Shown here: in pieces, positions 34,657 to 43,672 of the stretch
Layout of the letters: each line of letters opens with the position of its first letter
Numbering within the stretch: position 1 is the first letter of the stretch
Source of the DNA: Acholeplasmataceae bacterium
GTDB lineage: Bacteria > Bacillota_I > Bacilli_A > Acholeplasmatales > Acholeplasmataceae
Assembly: GCA_021736335.1 (NCBI GenBank)
Contig: JAIPGC010000003.1
Span: forward strand, 1 to 64,000
DNA: 64,000 nucleotides
Reading direction: 5' to 3'
Made by a program: the position numbers and the translations under genes
Notes under the pieces: model-generated
What the model was told of the DNA's origin: nothing
Database searches by the model: none
Seen by the model: the letters and a program-made list of their open reading frames with translations, nothing else

Positions 34657-35727
34657 TTAATATAATATGCCTTCGCCTTGAGCCATAGTCTCTGACTTAA
34701 TGTCAATGCTCCAACCACATGCCTGAACGGCAAGCTTAACATTTTGTCCAAGTTTACCAATTGCTAATGACAATTGATTGTCTGGTACAATCGCAAGTGC
34801 ATTTTTTTCTTTTGGATTGACACGTGTAACTGCAACGACCTCTGCAGGTTGTAATGCATTAGCTATAAGTTCTTTTTCATTGTCACTCCATCTAAATAAA
34901 TCAATCTTCTCATCGCTTAAGGCTTTTACGATCTCACGAATACGTGATCCGCCTTCACCAACACAAGCTCCGATGGGATCGACTTTTGGATCATTTGATT
35001 TCACACCAATCTTTGAACGATCACCTGGGTCACGAGATATCCCCATGACTTCAATGATGCCATCCTTGATTTCTGGAATAAAGCTTTCAAGTAAGCGAAT
35101 AATCAAACTTGGATGTGAACGGCTGACAAACACTTTAGGCCATTTTGTCTTCATTTCAACATCAGAAACATAAACACGCACATAATCTCCAATATGGAAA
35201 TTGTCTCTTGGAAGTGCTTCTTTCTTAGGCAACAGTGTTGTTAAATCCTTACCAATATCAAGACGGAAATGATCATCAGCAACGTCAATGACTCTTGCTG
35301 TAATCATTTCATGTTCATATGACTTAAAGTGCTTGTATAAGTTTTCTTTTTGCATGTTGATTAATGTTTCATTAAGTCTGCTTTTGAAATCACGAACAGC
35401 AAAATGTCCAAAATCTTTTGGATCAATTTTTTGTTCAAGAATGTCACCGACTTTTGCACGGGAATTGACTTCTTTAGCATCTGCTAAAAGCAGTTGTGTG
35501 TAATTCTTATCAGCATCCATACTGTATTCTTCAACGACTAAATGTTGTTTATAAACGAGTATTTCATACTTATCCTCTTTGATATCAACTCTACAAGAGC
35601 GAACATCATGAGCTTTTTTGCATCCGGCAATCATCCCTTGAACAAAAGCTTCAACGACTTGGTCATGAGTTAATTCTTTTTCTTCAGCGACGGCTTCAAT
35701 ATTCTTAAAAAACTCTTTACTGATCAT
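34657..35727 (-). CDS. nusA: Transcription termination/antitermination factor NusA
   Basis: The 356-residue protein has the NusA N-terminal polymerase-binding domain (1-125), S1 domain (about 130-200), KH1 and KH2 (about 200-345; IGACVGEGGSRIREIVK and LAIGKLGQNVKLAVQ). The C-terminal acidic repeats of Proteobacteria are absent, as usual for Bacillota and Mollicutes. It controls pausing and termination. It is the second gene of the rimP operon. Confidence 0.97.
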   Translation of the reverse strand: MISKEFFKNIEAVAEEKELTHDQVVEAFVQGMIAGCKKAHDVRSCRVDIKEDKYEILVYKQHLVVEEYSMDADKNYTQLLLADAKEVNSRAKVGDILEQKIDPKDFGHFAVRDFKSRLNETLINMQKENLYKHFKSYEHEMITARVIDVADDHFRLDIGKDLTTLLPKKEALPRDNFHIGDYVRVYVSDVEMKTKWPKVFVSRSHPSLIIRLLESFIPEIKDGIIEVMGISRDPGDRSKIGVKSNDPKVDPIGACVGEGGSRIREIVKALSDEKIDLFRWSDNEKELIANALQPAEVVAVTRVNPKEKNALAIVPDNQLSLAIGKLGQNVKLAVQACGWSIDIKSETMAQGEGILY

Positions 35728-35736
35728 GTTATCCTC

Positions 35737-36177
35737 CTAAAATTTGATTGCTGTACGCATTTTCTTTGCGTCATCAAATTTGATTTCGATTTTTTTGAAA
35801 CGACCTCTGTCGTTAATTTCCAATAATAGTATATCACTTTCAAATGAGATTAGAGCGCCACAACCCTTATATTTTGGTGACTCCAAATAAATGTACTTGG
35901 TAACCGCCTTTTGGACATCTTCTTTTGTGTTGATAGGTCTTTCTGCTCCAAGGGAAGATAGCTCCAAGAAATAATTTGGATCTAAATCATCATCGTCTAA
36001 TGTTTCTACAAACTCAAGATGGATCTTTTCCAATGTATCTATATCGATAGAATCGGTGTCTAGTAGAATTTCCACTATCTTCTCACCATATTCTTTTTTT
36101 GTTCGAATACTATAGATCTCAAGATTGCTTTTACTAATGATTGGTATTAATTTTTGTTTGATTTTTTCTAAATTCAT
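35737..36177 (-). CDS. rimP: Ribosome maturation factor RimP
   Basis: The protein, 146 residues from ATG 36177 (GAGG upstream), has two domains: alpha/beta (LEIYSIRTKKEYGEKIVEIL) and an SH3-like C-terminal domain, with YFLELSSLGAERPI between. It aids 30S assembly. A longer in-frame start at 36258 exists but has no ribosome site and would add 27 unusual residues. First gene of the conserved rimP-nusA-rnpM-ylxQ-infB-rbfA operon. Confidence 0.92.
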   Translation of the reverse strand: MNLEKIKQKLIPIISKSNLEIYSIRTKKEYGEKIVEILLDTDSIDIDTLEKIHLEFVETLDDDDLDPNYFLELSSLGAERPINTKEDVQKAVTKYIYLESPKYKGCGALISFESDILLLEINDRGRFKKIEIKFDDAKKMRTAIKF

Positions 36178-36303
36178 TTTGACCTCAATAAAATGAGTGG
36201 AAATTGTCATCCCACTCTTGTCAACTAATAGTATAGCATTTTTTGATAAAGAATTCAATTTTATTTAATCAAATTTATTGATTTTAAATCATATGTCATA
36301 TTA

Positions 36304-36322
36304 ATTGCGAATGATTTGCAAT
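36304..36322. promoter_or_regulatory. Zur/Fur-box-like palindrome 1
   Basis: ATTGCGAATGATTTGCAAT is a near-perfect 19-base inverted repeat of Fur-family type. It overlaps the -35 box of the znu promoter. Confidence 0.75.
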
Positions 36323-36343
36323 AAGAAGATAATGTGTTATAAT
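36316..36343 (+). promoter_or_regulatory. Promoter of znuACB-zur
   Basis: The -35 TTGCAA (36316-36321), 16-base spacer and -10 TATAAT (36338-36343) are flanked by two Zur-box-like palindromes. Confidence 0.7.
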
Positions 36344-36346
36344 ATT

Positions 36347-36365
36347 ATTGCGAATGATTCGCATA
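36347..36365. promoter_or_regulatory. Zur/Fur-box-like palindrome 2
   Basis: ATTGCGAATGATTCGCATA repeats the first box, 43 bases downstream, just after the -10 and before the znuA ribosome site. Binding here would block initiation or elongation. Confidence 0.75.
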
Positions 36366-36377
36366 AAGGAGTCTCAC

Positions 36378-37322
36378 ATGAAGAAATTTTCAAGCCTCAT
36401 ATTTCTGTTTTTCACTCTAATTATTTTATCTTCTTGTCAAGAAGTGATATATACCGATATTGTCACTACCATGTTTCCACAATATGACTTTGCTCAAGCT
36501 ATTGTTGGTGACGATTATACAGTGAGTTTGCTTTTACCTCCAGGAGCTGAAATTCATGATTACGAAGTAACAAGTCAGGATTTAGCTAAAATCAAGGAAT
36601 CAAAATTATTCATCTTCACAAGTCTAGAGATTGATAATTGGATTGGCGATGTTGAAACCATTGGTGGAAAAGATACATTTGTAATGAATCTATCCGAATC
36701 TTTTGTTAGAGAACCTTTAATCTATGGTGATATATTAGATCCTTTAGATGAAGAGGGCATACATGCAAGCGAATTACATTTCTGGACTGACCCTACAATT
36801 GCTGTACAATTGATTGATGCTATTTTAGAACAAATTATTGCTTTAGATCCTCAATTAGAAGCACAATTAAGAGCAAGAGCAACGACTTATATCAATGAGA
36901 TTGTAGAATTAGATACTCAAATTAAAAACTATATGATTGATCATGAATATCTTGGTTCAACTATTTATTTTGCAGGTCATAATGCACTAGGTGCTTTTGG
37001 TCAAAGATATGGATTAAATATCGTTTCATTATTTGAAGATTTTAAGCCTGATGTTGATTTGACGAGTAATGAACTCATATCTTTTACAAATATTGTTAAA
37101 CAAACCAATACACATTATCTGTTTATTGAAGAACTCGTTTTTCCAAAGGCAGCAAACACGATTGTTAATCAACTCGCAAGTGATGGCTATGATCTTGAAT
37201 TACTTGAGTTTCATGGTTATCATAATATTTCATCATCAGATTATGAAAAAGGAGTGACATATAGGGATTTGTTGGAACAAAATTTCCTACACATCCAAAC
37301 AGTTCTTATGTCAACGATATAA
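36378..37322 (+). CDS. znuA: Zinc ABC transporter substrate-binding lipoprotein
   Basis: The 314-residue lipoprotein has a signal peptide with lipobox LSSC (Cys at about 19), then a cluster A-I fold with zinc-ligand segments GAEIHDYEV, ELHFWTDP, YFAGHNALG and LFIEELVF. It captures Zn (or Mn) outside the cell for ZnuBC. ATG 36378 follows AAAGGA; an upstream in-frame start would lie inside the second operator. No His-rich loop is present. It is followed immediately by znuC. Confidence 0.94.
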   Translation: MKKFSSLIFLFFTLIILSSCQEVIYTDIVTTMFPQYDFAQAIVGDDYTVSLLLPPGAEIHDYEVTSQDLAKIKESKLFIFTSLEIDNWIGDVETIGGKDTFVMNLSESFVREPLIYGDILDPLDEEGIHASELHFWTDPTIAVQLIDAILEQIIALDPQLEAQLRARATTYINEIVELDTQIKNYMIDHEYLGSTIYFAGHNALGAFGQRYGLNIVSLFEDFKPDVDLTSNELISFTNIVKQTNTHYLFIEELVFPKAANTIVNQLASDGYDLELLEFHGYHNISSSDYEKGVTYRDLLEQNFLHIQTVLMSTI

Positions 37323-37324
37323 AT

Positions 37325-37996
37325 ATGATCAATTATAATGAAGTCTCTGTATCCTTTGGAAAATTTAATGTTCTAAATCATATCAATTTCCACATGGAAA
37401 AAGGTGATTTTCTTCATATAATCGGACCCAATGGTAGTGGAAAAACTACGTTAGTTAAATTATTGATTGGCTTATTAAAACCTACAAGTGGAAAAATATC
37501 AATAGATGAAACTGTACATATGGGTTATTTACCTCAAAAGATGAACACCAAAGCGAATCTACCAATGACTGTGTTGGAAGTCATCTATAGCGGATTTAGA
37601 AAACAAAGCATTTTCATTTCGAAAACTGATATTGATTTAATCAAATATTGGTTAGATAAAATGGAAATTCCCCAATTGATCCATTCAAGTATGATGTTCT
37701 TATCTGGAGGACAGCAACAGCGTGTCTTCTTAATACGAGCTCTCATCTCTGATCCAGATTTGCTCATCCTTGATGAACCCACTTCTGCACTAGACCCTTC
37801 ATTTAGAGAAAAGTTTTACCATATGCTATATGAAATGCAACAACAAAAAAATATGACAATCATTCATATTACGCATGATTTAACCGATGCTGTAAAAGAT
37901 AACTGCTTGACCATGTATGTCGATCAAACTGTTAAATTCTTTGGAACTTATAGGGATTTCCATGAATTTGAACACAAGGGGCATCATCATGTTTGA
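37325..37996 (+). CDS. znuC: Zinc ABC transporter ATPase
   Basis: This 223-residue ATPase has Walker A GPNGSGKTT (34-42), signature LSGGQQQRV near 134-142, Walker B LLILDEPTSALD and H-loop IHITHD. It ends with a short His-rich tail (HEFEHKGHHHV) that may sense zinc. It begins two bases after znuA and overlaps znuB by eight bases. Confidence 0.95.
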   Translation: MINYNEVSVSFGKFNVLNHINFHMEKGDFLHIIGPNGSGKTTLVKLLIGLLKPTSGKISIDETVHMGYLPQKMNTKANLPMTVLEVIYSGFRKQSIFISKTDIDLIKYWLDKMEIPQLIHSSMMFLSGGQQQRVFLIRALISDPDLLILDEPTSALDPSFREKFYHMLYEMQQQKNMTIIHITHDLTDAVKDNCLTMYVDQTVKFFGTYRDFHEFEHKGHHHV

Positions 37997-38795
37997 TTTC
38001 CTACAGTATGATTTTATCCAGCATGCTATCTTGATTGGTATTGCTTTAGCACTCTCAGCATCCCTATTAAGTCCATTTCTTGTCTTAAATCAACAAGCGA
38101 TGATTGCTGATGGTCTAGCCCATGTAAGTTTTGCAGGTATCATATTAGGTGTGATATTATCAAATGAACCCTTATACATTGCTATCCCATTTGTTATGGC
38201 TGCTTCGCTTTTGATTAAATACCTAACAACTAAAAAAACAATCAATGGTGATGCTGCTATCGGTTTGGTTTCAGCTGTTTCATTTGCTTTAGGTCTTATC
38301 CTAGTCAAAAAAGGTCAAGGGTTTAATATTTCTATTGAAAGTATGTTGGTAGGAAATATTTTCACAGCAACCAATACTGAAATGATTTTATCGATGATTG
38401 TTACTGTCTTGATACTTGTATTTATTCTAGTGAACTATCGAGCATTACTAATGATGACATATGATGAAAGTTATGCGAAGTTTTCAAAAATAAAAACAAA
38501 CTTTCTTGGATATGTTTTATCAGGATTAACAGCCTTTTTCATTGTTATAGGTGTTAGGACAATTGGAACACTTTTGATATCAGCACTTGTGATATTTCCT
38601 TCTATTATTTCTAGTCAATGGACAAAGAGTTTTAGAAATACTTTGATTTTAGGAATCATATCATCATTTATTGTTGTGATAGCAGGTATCTTTATTGCTC
38701 ACCCTCTTGAAATTCCAGTTGGCTCGACAATTGTTATGATTTATGCGATACTCTTATTAATTTTACTCGTCATTAAGACGATACTAAGGAGATGA
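37989..38795 (+). CDS. znuB: Zinc ABC transporter permease
   Basis: The 268-residue ABC-3 family permease has seven to eight transmembrane segments (ILIGIALALSASLLSPFLVLN, MIADGLAHVSFAGI, LVGNIFTATNTEM, RTIGTLLISALVIFPSI). AAGGGG precedes ATG 37989. It forms the channel with ZnuC. Confidence 0.94.
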   Translation: MFDFLQYDFIQHAILIGIALALSASLLSPFLVLNQQAMIADGLAHVSFAGIILGVILSNEPLYIAIPFVMAASLLIKYLTTKKTINGDAAIGLVSAVSFALGLILVKKGQGFNISIESMLVGNIFTATNTEMILSMIVTVLILVFILVNYRALLMMTYDESYAKFSKIKTNFLGYVLSGLTAFFIVIGVRTIGTLLISALVIFPSIISSQWTKSFRNTLILGIISSFIVVIAGIFIAHPLEIPVGSTIVMIYAILLLILLVIKTILRR

Positions 38796-38799
38796 TACG

Positions 38800-39180
38800 A
38801 TGAGAATGACAAGTCAAAGAAAATCAATTCTAAATTTATTGTCAAAAACTGCACAACCAAAAAGTGCTGAAATGATTTTTGAGGAACTTCCAAATCATAC
38901 AATGAATTTGTCAACTGTTTATCGAAGTCTTGATACATTTTTTGCTCAAGGCATCATTTCAAAAAGTACAATGCAAAATACATCATACTATTATATCAAT
39001 CAAAAAAACCATCATCACTACATGATTTGCTTAGGGTGTCAAAAGATGTATGAAATGGATTGTCATTTGGATCATATTGCACAAGATGCAGCAAATGAAC
39101 ATCATTTCAAAATCACCCATCATGATATGACAGTTTATGGATATTGTGCAGATTGTCAGCAAAAAAATATAGAAAAATAG
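38800..39180 (+). CDS. zur: Fur-family zinc regulator Zur
   Basis: The 126-residue protein has a winged-helix N-terminal half (MTSQRKSILNLL, NLSTVYRSLDTF) and a dimerisation half with two CxxC pairs (Cys77/80 and Cys116/119) for structural zinc plus a His-rich segment (NHHHY, HHFKITHHDM). As last gene of the operon preceded by two Fur-type boxes, it is the probable autoregulating repressor. Zinc specificity is inferred from the transporter. Confidence 0.93.
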   Translation: MRMTSQRKSILNLLSKTAQPKSAEMIFEELPNHTMNLSTVYRSLDTFFAQGIISKSTMQNTSYYYINQKNHHHYMICLGCQKMYEMDCHLDHIAQDAANEHHFKITHHDMTVYGYCADCQQKNIEK

Positions 39181-39207
39181 AGCCGATACAATGTATCAGC
39201 TCTTTTT
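39179..39207. terminator. Bidirectional terminator (zur / aldo-keto reductase)
   Basis: The stem AGAGC-GATACA/TGTATC-GCTCT is followed by TTTTTATTT on the plus strand and by ATTTTTC on the minus strand. Confidence 0.75.
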
Positions 39208-39209
39208 AT

Positions 39210-40037
39210 TTACCATTTTCTTGGATCGTCATTAATAGAATCTAAATAAACCATATCTTGATGATCTATTTCAAAATCTACTGCAGCATTTTCAATAATT
39301 CTTGATTCATGGGTAGATTTAGGAAGTGGTGCTGTTCCTTTTTGAATGCAGTATCTGATGCAGATTTGAGCAGGTGTAACTTGATATTTTTTCGCCATGT
39401 CTTGAATGTCATTGTTCTTAAGCAAATGACCGATTGCAAGTGGAGAATAAGCCTCAACTAGGATGTTCTTAGCTTTACAATACTCATCAGTTTCTTTTTC
39501 ATTATGTCCGATGAAGTATCCGATTTGATTTGCATGTGGAACGACTTCGCAATGCTCTAGGATATTATCTAAATCCTTCGTATTGAAGTTTGAAACACCA
39601 ATGGCACGTACTTTGCCTTCTTTATAAACCTTTTCCATTGCTTTGTAGGCTAAAACGTTACCTTCTCTACAATCCTTACCTATTTCATTCCATGGCCATG
39701 GTGCATGAATGAGATATAAATCTAGATATCCAATATTAAGTGCCTTCATCGTCTTTTCAAAGGCTTCAAGTGCACCTTCATAGGTTTTGATATGAGACTG
39801 CAACTTAGATGTCACAAATATTTCTTCTCTTGGAATACCAGAATCTCTAATTGCTTTTCCAACACTTTCTTCATTTTGATAAGCAGCAGCTGTATCGATA
39901 TGACGATACCCGTTTTTTAATGCCATTCTAACAGATTGATAAGCAATATCACCACTTGGAACCTGCCATGTTCCAAATCCGATTTTAGGAATTTTTACAC
40001 CATTGCTTAAAGTGTATGTTTGTACCAAAGTTTTCAT
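39210..40037 (-). CDS. Aldo/keto reductase
   Basis: The 275-residue cytosolic NADPH-dependent oxidoreductase has the full catalytic tetrad: Asp48 (GYRHIDTA), Tyr53, Lys78 (VTSKLQSH) and His111 (YLIHAPWPW), plus the cofactor end motif (PLPKSTHESRI). It resembles Bacillus YvgN/YtbE and 2,5-diketogluconate reductases, acting on methylglyoxal and other carbonyls. ATG 40037 has GAGGAGG upstream; ATG 40055 is inside the leader. Single-gene unit. Confidence 0.93.
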   Translation of the reverse strand: MKTLVQTYTLSNGVKIPKIGFGTWQVPSGDIAYQSVRMALKNGYRHIDTAAAYQNEESVGKAIRDSGIPREEIFVTSKLQSHIKTYEGALEAFEKTMKALNIGYLDLYLIHAPWPWNEIGKDCREGNVLAYKAMEKVYKEGKVRAIGVSNFNTKDLDNILEHCEVVPHANQIGYFIGHNEKETDEYCKAKNILVEAYSPLAIGHLLKNNDIQDMAKKYQVTPAQICIRYCIQKGTAPLPKSTHESRIIENAAVDFEIDHQDMVYLDSINDDPRKW

Positions 40038-40110
40038 AATTTGTAGCCTCCTCATTAATTTAATTATATCATTATTATTTTTTTGCCAAACCCAATATAC
40101 TCAAGCAAAA

Positions 40111-40131
40111 AAAAAGAATGCAAAGCATTCT
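40111..40131 (-). terminator. Terminator of the small membrane protein gene
   Basis: AGAATGC-TTT-GCATTCT is followed by nine T on the minus strand. Confidence 0.8.
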
Positions 40132-40528
40132 ATTTTACTTTGATGATTTTGTATAAGACATAACATCCATAAAGAGCAACAAGCATTAATATTGAGCCTG
40201 TAGCTATGTTAAGCAGATCCAAATAACTTTCTTGTACAACTTGTACACCTGATAAAATCATCTGTACAATATAAACAAAGAAATATCCATATAATAAATA
40301 ACGAAGCAATGACATTTCTTTTGGTGTTACAACTGATATACGTGTGTCAGGTCTACGGTAAATAATGAATCCCAATACACCTACAGTAACCAATAGTGCG
40401 ATAATGACATAAGTAAGCCATGGCAATGATGCACCTAAGTAATGATTAAGTATCACATTTCCTCCAATTAAGAAAAAGATACCAAACAACATAATTTGAA
40501 CAACTAGACTCTTGCGATACACATTCAT
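40130..40528 (-). CDS. Hypothetical four-TM membrane protein
   Basis: The 132-residue protein has four hydrophobic segments (about 8-28, 35-58, 75-95, 105-127) and basic loops. I do not recognise a family. It has its own terminator and is divergent from coaD. Nothing in the context suggests a role. Confidence 0.7.
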   Translation of the reverse strand: MNVYRKSLVVQIMLFGIFFLIGGNVILNHYLGASLPWLTYVIIALLVTVGVLGFIIYRRPDTRISVVTPKEMSLLRYLLYGYFFVYIVQMILSGVQVVQESYLDLLNIATGSILMLVALYGCYVLYKIIKVK

Positions 40529-40564
40529 TTTTTTAATCTCCTTATGATTATTTTTTATTTTTAA

Positions 40565-40573
40565 TGATATACT
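40565..40573 (+). promoter_or_regulatory. Candidate extended -10 promoter of coaD
   Basis: TGATATACT (TGn-TATACT) ends 22 bases before the coaD ATG. No convincing -35 is seen. Confidence 0.4.
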
Positions 40574-40595
40574 AATATTGAAATGAGGTAATTAT

Positions 40596-41084
40596 ATGAA
40601 TAAGGCTGTTTATCCAGGAACATTTGATCCTCTAACAATTGGACATTTAGATATTATCAAACGTGCTGCACGTTTTGTTGATGAACTTCATGTCGTGGTT
40701 GCTGACAACTATAAGAAAGTACCAACATTTACGACTGAAGAAAGAATAGACATGATCAAGCGTGTAACAATGGATATTGAAAACATCGTGGTCACTTCTA
40801 CAGAGGACTTAATTGTCCGTTATGCTCAAAAAAATGATATTTCGATTATGATTCGTGGTTTGAGAAATATTCCTGATTATGAAAATGAATATGCTTTATA
40901 TCAATTCAATCGTAATCTGAATAGAAATATAGAAACCATTATCTTATTTCCATCATCAAGAAATCACTTCGTATCATCGTCAGCAATCAAGGAATTGATT
41001 ATTCATCATGCTGACATTTCACCTTATGTTCCAAAAGAAATCATTAAGGATTTACAAGACAAATTAAGACCTAAATTAGATTGA
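40596..41084 (+). CDS. coaD: Phosphopantetheine adenylyltransferase
   Basis: The 162-residue enzyme joins 4'-phosphopantetheine and ATP in coenzyme A synthesis. The nucleotidyltransferase motif TIGH (14-17) after YPGTFDPL, and the second motif SSRNHFVSSSAIKEL (ISSTxIR-like), are present. GAGG precedes the ATG. Its 3' end overlaps the convergent HAD-type gene by 14 bases. Confidence 0.97.
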   Translation: MNKAVYPGTFDPLTIGHLDIIKRAARFVDELHVVVADNYKKVPTFTTEERIDMIKRVTMDIENIVVTSTEDLIVRYAQKNDISIMIRGLRNIPDYENEYALYQFNRNLNRNIETIILFPSSRNHFVSSSAIKELIIHHADISPYVPKEIIKDLQDKLRPKLD

Positions 41085-41848
41085 TTGATTTGAAAAAATC
41101 ATAGAGTTGATCTTCTTTGATATGAGGAGCCATATGTTTGGCTTTTTCTTTTAGCTCATCAAATCTTGTATTGCTCATAGCAATACCAATATCAGCCATC
41201 TCAATCATTTTAACATCGTTTGCTCCATCACCTACACAAATTAATCTAAAATCTGTTTCATGTTCAACAGCTTTCTTAATTCCAAACGCCTTATTGATGA
41301 AAGGATATATGAAATCAGCACCACCTGCATGCCACGGAAAGACTTGAAACTTAGGTAACTGAATAGCGGTATCAAGAATTTCTTTTTCATTATCTCCAAA
41401 TAACCAAAAACTGGTAAACCTTATTTTTATTGTGAAAATTGCAATCAACATTAGGCGTTTTACCTCTTAATTGTTTCATGCCATCTTCAACACAAGAATC
41501 CCAAGCATTCACTGCTTCCTCGTCTAAACCAACCATCCCAATATTAAATTGATGGCCTTTTGCAATACTTAATGCTTCTTCAATATCTTCATGTAAGATA
41601 GGATGATCATAGATCACCTGATCATCTTTATAGATAATTGATCCGTTTAGTAAAACCTTATACTTAAAAAAAGACACGACTTCTTGAATCACTTCAAGTT
41701 TCTTATATCCTCTTCCAGTAGCAAGTCCTAATATAACATCATCTCTTTTTGAGAGTTCGAGTAATAATTTTTTTGTTTGTTCAGGAATTTTGCCGAGATT
41801 ATTGTTATAAATTGTGTTATCAACATCAAAAAAGATTATTGTTTTCAT
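41071..41848 (-). pseudogene. Cof-type HAD phosphatase, split by one frameshift
   Basis: Two overlapping frames together make a complete Cof/HAD-IIB phosphatase. The first (ATG 41848, GAGGTG upstream) has motif I FFDVDNTIYNNN and motif II LATGRG, ending early at NKVYQFLVIWR. The second, in another frame (to 41071), continues FGDNEKEILDTAI and ends with motif IV GDGANDVKMI. Joining them needs a shift near 41396-41412; dropping one base would read YQFLV-FGDNEKE. All motifs are intact, so it is either a recent pseudogene, a sequencing error, or less likely a programmed shift. Substrate would be a sugar phosphate or flavin-type phosphate. Confidence 0.8.
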
Positions 41849-41951
41849 CCCACACCTCAAAAATATTATAGCATATTAAGTAATCTACTACCATTTTATA
41901 GATTTTTATTATACAATAAGAATGTAATATTCGCTGCTGGAGGATTTAAAT

Positions 41952-43637
41952 ATGGTAAACCCATTACTCAGAACCGGTGAACTCGGCATTTTTGCATTAG
42001 GGGGACTCGGTGAAGTTGGTAAAAACATGTACATCTATGATATCAATGGTGGAATCTATATCGTTGACTCAGGAATCTTATTTCCTGATGAGCAACTTTT
42101 AGGTATAGACTACGTCATACCTGATTTCACATATCTTGTTGAAAATGAGGAACGCATTGTCGGTCTTTTTATCACACATGCTCATGAAGATCACATCGGA
42201 AGTATTCCTTATCTATTGAAAAAGGTCAAAATTCCTAAGATTTATGCTGCAGGTATTGCAGTTGATATGATAGAATATAAGCTTTTAGAACATCAAGATA
42301 TTAAAACACCTAAAATTGAAGAATATAAGAGTTATTATACCTATCAATTTGATCGCGTTGAAATATCATTCATTAGAATGAATCACTCAATTCCCGATAT
42401 GTTTGGTATAGTTTTTAGGACTGATCAAGGTATTTTATTCCATACAGGAGATTTTAAGATTGATTTTACACCTGTTGGTCCACCTGCAGAATATGACAAA
42501 TTAGCTGCGATTGGTAGTGAAGGTGTCTTATGCATGCTTTCTGATTCTACGAATTCAGAAAGAGATGAACTTATTCCATCTGATAGTAAAATAGGAAAGT
42601 CTATTAATGAACTCTTCTCTAGAATCAAAGGACGTATCATTATAGCTACTTTTGCATCTAACATGTATCGCATTCAACAAATCATTGAAGCTTCTGTCTT
42701 AAACGGTAGAAAAGTTGCAGTATTTGGAAGAAGCATGGAACGTGCCATTGAAATCGGAATGCAAACCGGTTATATCAAGGCACCTAAAGATACGATTGTG
42801 AATAGTGAACAAGTCAATCGAACGAAAGCAAATGAACTTACGATCTTAGTGACAGGTTCACAGGGAGAACCATTAGCTGCCTTAAGTAGAATAGCAAATG
42901 GTAATCATCGTCAGATAAAAGCCATGTCTGGAGACACAGTCATCTTTTCATCTTCTCCTATTCCTGGAAATCAAGAAGGTGTCAATAGAACTGTTAACAA
43001 GCTCTTTAGATTAGATGTAGAAGTCATTACTCATGGACCACTTGCTGATACACATACATCAGGTCATGGTAGTCAAAATGATTTGAAGTTGGTGCTAAGT
43101 CTTGTCAAACCAAAATTATTTATTCCTATGCATGGTGAGCATCGTATGCTCAAGCTTCATCGACAACTTGCAATAGATTGTGGTGTCAAACCAGAAAATA
43201 TTCTAGTCATGGATAATGGCGAAGTTGCAGCTATTACATCATCTTCTATTCGTATGGCTGGAAAAGTAACATCAGGTGAAGTCTATATTGATGGAACAGG
43301 TATAGGTGATATTGGAAGTATGGTCATCAAAGAACGTAAGCTTTTGAGTGAGGAAGGTTTGTTCTCAGTTGTATTATCCATTAATTCAAAAACTAAGAAA
43401 TTAATCAATGAACCAACAATTATCTCAAGAGGATTCATCTATATGAAAGGTAACGAAGAAATCACTTCTTTACTTGCAAATGAAACAAAGAAAATTGTTC
43501 AAATTGAATTAAACCGTAAAATGTATAATGAACTCAACTTGAAACAAGCAGTTATTGATTATTTAAACACCAAAATTTATGATATGACACAAAGAAGACC
43601 TTTGGTTCTTCCAATTGTGGTTGATTTAAAAAGTTAA
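41952..43637 (+). CDS. rnjA: Ribonuclease J
   Basis: The 561-residue metallo-beta-lactamase/beta-CASP nuclease has both endo- and 5' exonuclease activity on mRNA and rRNA. The zinc motif HAHEDH (76-81), later FHTGDFK and HTSGHGSQND, plus the C-terminal dimerisation domain are present. GGAGG precedes the ATG. RNase J is a core enzyme of Bacillota and Mollicutes RNA decay and works alongside DEAD-box helicases like the one in this window. Confidence 0.96.
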   Translation: MVNPLLRTGELGIFALGGLGEVGKNMYIYDINGGIYIVDSGILFPDEQLLGIDYVIPDFTYLVENEERIVGLFITHAHEDHIGSIPYLLKKVKIPKIYAAGIAVDMIEYKLLEHQDIKTPKIEEYKSYYTYQFDRVEISFIRMNHSIPDMFGIVFRTDQGILFHTGDFKIDFTPVGPPAEYDKLAAIGSEGVLCMLSDSTNSERDELIPSDSKIGKSINELFSRIKGRIIIATFASNMYRIQQIIEASVLNGRKVAVFGRSMERAIEIGMQTGYIKAPKDTIVNSEQVNRTKANELTILVTGSQGEPLAALSRIANGNHRQIKAMSGDTVIFSSSPIPGNQEGVNRTVNKLFRLDVEVITHGPLADTHTSGHGSQNDLKLVLSLVKPKLFIPMHGEHRMLKLHRQLAIDCGVKPENILVMDNGEVAAITSSSIRMAGKVTSGEVYIDGTGIGDIGSMVIKERKLLSEEGLFSVVLSINSKTKKLINEPTIISRGFIYMKGNEEITSLLANETKKIVQIELNRKMYNELNLKQAVIDYLNTKIYDMTQRRPLVLPIVVDLKS

Positions 43638-43640
43638 AAA

Positions 43641-43672
43641 AAATGAGTCTAGCAAAAAGCTAGGCTCTTTTA
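43641..43672. terminator. Bidirectional terminator (rnjA / exonuclease)
   Basis: GAGTCTAGC-AAAAA-GCTAGGCTC with TTTTATTT on the plus strand and ATTTTTTTT on the minus strand. Confidence 0.8.

Noticed and set aside
36178-36258. N-terminal extension of rimP
   Set aside because: The extra 27 residues do not look like RimP and no ribosome site is present; GAGG precedes ATG 36177.
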